A DNA stretch of 34,375 nt from Bordetella parapertussis (GTDB lineage: Bacteria; Pseudomonadota; Gammaproteobacteria; Burkholderiales; SG8-41). Made by a program: the position numbers and the translations under genes. Under the pieces are notes generated by a model. The model saw nothing but the letters and a program-made list of their open reading frames with translations, had not been told where the DNA came from and did not search any database. Shown here piece by piece: positions 31,960-34,375 of the stretch (within the stretch, counting starts at the first letter, position 1; each line of letters begins with the position of its first letter). The stretch is taken from positions 1 through 34,375 of the forward strand of contig CAMDDY010000005.1 in NCBI GenBank assembly GCA_945893125.1, in the 5' to 3' direction.

Positions 31960-33537
31960 ATGACAACTCGCACTGTCTCCTCCCGCGATCTTAAAAATGC
32001 GCTCCACGACGGCAATGAACTCGCGCTGCTCGACGTGCGCGAAGAAGGCCAGTTCGGCGAAGGGCATTTGTTGTTTGCCACGCCGTTGCCTTACAGCCGG
32101 TTGGAGCTCGGCATCGCAGCACTCGTGCCGCGCAAGAGTGTGCGCATCGTGTTGTGCGACGACGGCGACGGCGTGGCGGAACGCGGGGTGAAACGTCTTA
32201 ACGCCATCGGCTATACCGACGTGTCGGTACTCGCCGGCGGCAACCCGGCGTGGGCGGCGGCGGGGTTTGCGATTTTCAAGGGCGTGAATGTGCCGAGCAA
32301 ATTATTCGGCGAGCTGGTCGAACACGTGTATGACACGCCGCGCATCACGGTGACGGAACTCGTGCACATGAAACAGCGCAATGAGGATTTCATCATCGTT
32401 GATGGCCGTCCGTTCACGGAATACAACAAGATGAATATTCCCGGCGGCATATGCTGCCCGAACGCGGAACTGCCGTTGCGCATCCGCCAGTTGGTGAAAA
32501 ATCCCAAGACCAGGATCGTGGTCAACTGCGCGGGACGCACGCGCTCGATCATGGGCGCGCAAACGCTGCTGAATTTCGGCATTGAAAATCCGGTGGTGGC
32601 GCTGGAGAACGGCACACAGGGCTGGGTGCTCGCCGATTTTGAGTTGGAGCGCGGCGCCACGCGCAAGTATCCCGAACCAATCGACGCGGCGGCGCTGCCC
32701 GGTCTGCAAGCCAGCGCGCAAAAATTACTCGCGCGATTCAAGGTTTCTACCGTCACGGCCAAACAAGTGGAAAGCTGGCGCGGTGAAACCAACCGTTCGC
32801 TGTATCTGCTCGACGTGCGCACGCCGGAGGAATTCGCCGCGGGCTCGCTGCCGGGCGCCGCGCATGCGCCCGGCGGCCAACTGGTGCAGGCCACCGATCA
32901 ATGGGTGGGCGTGCGCAACGCGCGCATCGTGCTCGCCGACAGCGAAGGCGTGCGCGCGCCGGTGGTCGCCGCGTGGTTAAAGCAACTCGGCTGTGATGTT
33001 TATGTGCTGGAAGGCGGCATCAATTCAGGCTTGAAATTGCCCGCCCCGGCGAAAGCCACGCTGCCTGCGCTGGCGAAAATTTCCGCTGACGAACTAAAAC
33101 AAGCACTGGCCAATAAAACATGCAGCGCGTTTTACCTCGGCCCCAGCATGAATTACCGCAAGCAGCATGTGCCGGGCAGCCGCTGGAGCATCCGCTCGCG
33201 TATTGTGAAAGACGCCGCGAATGCAAAGAATGTGGTGTTGATTACGCGCGACACCGATGTCGCGCAAGCTGCGGCTATCGATCTTGCTGTAGCAGGCGTC
33301 ACTCACATCAAACTACTCGAAGGCGGACTCGCCGCGTGGACCAATGCGGGCCACGCACTCGAAGCGTCACCACAAACGCCGCCGGACACCGAATGTATCG
33401 ACTACTTGTTCTTCGTGCATGATCGTCACCTCGGCAATCGCGAGGCGATGAAACAATATCTGGCATGGGAAACCGGCTTGATCGCGCAACTGGATGAGCA
33501 GGATAAGGGTGCATTCCGGGTTGGCGAAAACCAATAA
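31960..33537 (+). CDS. Protein with four tandem rhodanese domains
   Basis: A 525-residue protein with four rhodanese-like repeats, at about 5-107, 128-232, 265-360 and 372-470. Domain 1 opens LALLDVREEGQFGEGH and has Cys66 in the active loop (LCDDGDG). Domain 2 has IIVDGRPFTEYN and Cys190 in NCAGRTRS. Domain 3 has LYLLDVRTPEEFAAG, but its loop is LADSEGVR with no Cys. Domain 4's loop is ITRDTDVA, also without Cys. So two domains could transfer sulfur and two are probably structural or binding units. A 50-residue non-rhodanese tail ends the protein. No signal peptide; probably cytoplasmic. AT-rich motif copy 7 follows the stop. Confidence 0.92.
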   Translation: MTTRTVSSRDLKNALHDGNELALLDVREEGQFGEGHLLFATPLPYSRLELGIAALVPRKSVRIVLCDDGDGVAERGVKRLNAIGYTDVSVLAGGNPAWAAAGFAIFKGVNVPSKLFGELVEHVYDTPRITVTELVHMKQRNEDFIIVDGRPFTEYNKMNIPGGICCPNAELPLRIRQLVKNPKTRIVVNCAGRTRSIMGAQTLLNFGIENPVVALENGTQGWVLADFELERGATRKYPEPIDAAALPGLQASAQKLLARFKVSTVTAKQVESWRGETNRSLYLLDVRTPEEFAAGSLPGAAHAPGGQLVQATDQWVGVRNARIVLADSEGVRAPVVAAWLKQLGCDVYVLEGGINSGLKLPAPAKATLPALAKISADELKQALANKTCSAFYLGPSMNYRKQHVPGSRWSIRSRIVKDAANAKNVVLITRDTDVAQAAAIDLAVAGVTHIKLLEGGLAAWTNAGHALEASPQTPPDTECIDYLFFVHDRHLGNREAMKQYLAWETGLIAQLDEQDKGAFRVGENQ

Positions 33538-33543
33538 TTATTG

Positions 33544-33561
33544 TTTAAAAACAAAAGCTTA
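33544..33561 (+). repeat. AT-rich dispersed motif, copy 7
   Basis: TTTAAAAACAAAAGCTTA, between the converging rhodanese and Bug genes. The preceding bases make the same TTGTTTAAAAACAA inverted repeat as in copy 6. Confidence 0.6.
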
Positions 33562-33582
33562 CTATATTCCCTAACCTGCCGG

Positions 33583-34233
33583 CTACATTTTGGGAATTTT
33601 CGCATCCTTGATCACCTGCGCCCAGCGCGCAATCTCGCCACGCATGAACTTGTCGAATTCCTCGCGGGTGGTCGGTTCGGGAGGCATCCCCAGATCGTTT
33701 AGGCGCCGCTCGACTTCCGGGGTACGCATTGCCGAGTGAATGTCTGCATTTAACTTATCCAGCAACGCCACGGGTGTCCCGGCCGGCGCGCATACGCCGT
33801 ACCACGAGTTGACCTCGAAGTCAGGCACGCCGGATTCCGCCATCGTCGGCATGTTCGGCAACAACGGCTGCCGCTTTGCACTCGCAACCGCCAGCGCGCG
33901 CAACTGTCCGGCCTGAACCGGCGCCACGAGAAACGGAATGTTCGTAATATTAATCGGCAGTTGGCCTGCAATAACATCGCTCGTCGCCTGTGCCGCGCTT
34001 TTGTAGCCGATATGCACGATGTTGAATTTCAATCGCAACTTGAGCAACTCCATCGTCAAATGCGGCGAAGTGCCGGGCGTGCTGGCGGTATAACTCAGCT
34101 TGCCGGGATTTAACTTGGCATACACCACCAGATTCTGGATCGAGTTAAACGGCACCGATGGATGTACGGCTCTGATGTTAGGCGGCATGCCGATACGGGT
34201 AATCGGCGCGAAATCGCTGTGCTGGTAAGGGCG
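33583..34233 (-). pseudogene. Bug/TctC-family substrate-binding protein gene disrupted by an IS30-type element
   Basis: The C-terminal two thirds of a Bug receptor are intact: FAPITRIGMPPNIRAVHPSVP (as adjoining blocks), KLSYTASTPGTSPH, VHIGYKSAAQATS and the C-terminal end. Reading upstream, the coding frame continues beyond the internal ATG at 34186-34188 as YQHSDFAPITRIG. It then runs straight into the end of an insertion sequence at about 34233. The signal peptide and first lobe are therefore separated from this part and must lie beyond the element, outside the window. A product from the internal ATG would lack export and half the ligand site. Confidence 0.85.
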
Positions 34234-34375
34234 GATTCAAGTCTGAAGTGCAACCGCGTTATGATGCGAGTGTAGCTTCTTCCAGAAGACTTCGTGGGGT
34301 GTTTTGAAGCCGAGGCATTTTCTGGGGCGATGGTTGAGGTAGTGCATGGCGGCAGAGATGTCTTTTTTGGTGATT
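34234..34375. mobile_element. End of an IS30-family insertion sequence (partial)
   Basis: The terminal sequence GATTCAAGTCTGAAGTGCAAC (34234-34254) is of the kind found as IS30-family end repeats and includes the transposase stop codon. The element continues past the window edge. It has inserted in a Bug gene. Confidence 0.75.
34237..34375 (-). CDS. IS30-family transposase, C-terminal end
   Basis: Only the last 45 codons are visible. They read ITKKDISAAMHYLNHRPRKC and then LGFKTPHEVFWKKL, ending VALQT. The LN.RPRK.LG..TP.E.F block followed by a VALQ-type end is characteristic of IS30-family DDE transposases. The stop codon lies within the terminal repeat. The catalytic residues are outside the window, so integrity cannot be judged. 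Confidence 0.88.
   Translation of the reverse strand, partial: ITKKDISAAMHYLNHRPRKCLGFKTPHEVFWKKLHSHHNAVALQT

Noticed and set aside
1-34375. tRNA, rRNA or known riboswitch
   Set aside because: No cloverleaf, rRNA segment or recognisable riboswitch core was found in the gaps, most of which are filled by repeats.

Overview
The window is GC-rich, gene-dense chromosomal DNA that looks like a betaproteobacterium of the Burkholderiales type. The main reason is eight genes for periplasmic Bug/TctC-type solute receptors (seven intact, one broken) in 34 kb. Such expansion of orphan receptors, without TctA/TctB membrane partners, is typical of Bordetella, Cupriavidus, Polaromonas and relatives. The taxonomic call is inference; no rRNA or tRNA gene is present.

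Bases 1-8862 (minus strand) hold one long operon-like array. In transcription order it is: luciferase-like F420-type oxidoreductase, Bug receptor, cofG-cofH fusion (FO synthase), npdG (F420:NADP reductase), a 267-bp repeat element, cofE, cofD, cofC, a second Bug receptor, and the start of a dienelactone-hydrolase-like gene. Apart from reduction of a dehydro intermediate (not seen here) and supply of the deazaflavin precursors, this is a complete coenzyme F420 pathway with a reduction enzyme and a candidate user enzyme. A RHH/ParE toxin-antitoxin pair is divergent from it at 9055-9626.

Bases 9638-13804 (minus) form a second group: azlC, azlD and an enoyl-CoA hydratase-family gene with overlapping stop/start codons, then a Bug receptor and a class III CoA-transferase. 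SMP-30/lactonase and another Bug gene follow, divergently, at 13923-16064. Bases 16074-24265 (minus) hold a D-2-hydroxyacid dehydrogenase-type flavo-iron-sulfur protein, a Fic-fold protein with an N-terminal winged helix and an altered catalytic motif, a double ABC ATPase and a peptide-type binding protein. No permease genes lie among them.

Bases 24445-33537 carry a serine-glyoxylate-type aminotransferase, a VOC protein, three Bug receptors, a xylose-isomerase-like TIM-barrel protein, a carboxymuconolactone-decarboxylase-like protein, a small secreted protein and a four-domain rhodanese. The right edge is a Bug gene cut by the end of an IS30-family insertion sequence.

The window is also rich in small dispersed DNA elements. 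There are seven copies of a 16-bp AT-rich motif (TAAAAACAAATACTTA and variants) at gene ends and starts, and three long inverted repeats built from cagattta-type units, one of which supplies the start of a receptor gene. There are also several GC-rich palindromic repeats, a 190-bp MITE-like palindrome, and an operator-like cluster of TGGCGC half-sites at the Fic promoter. The strongest candidates for something new are the F420 cluster tied to Bug receptors, the AT-rich motif family, and the Fic/TGGCGC unit.
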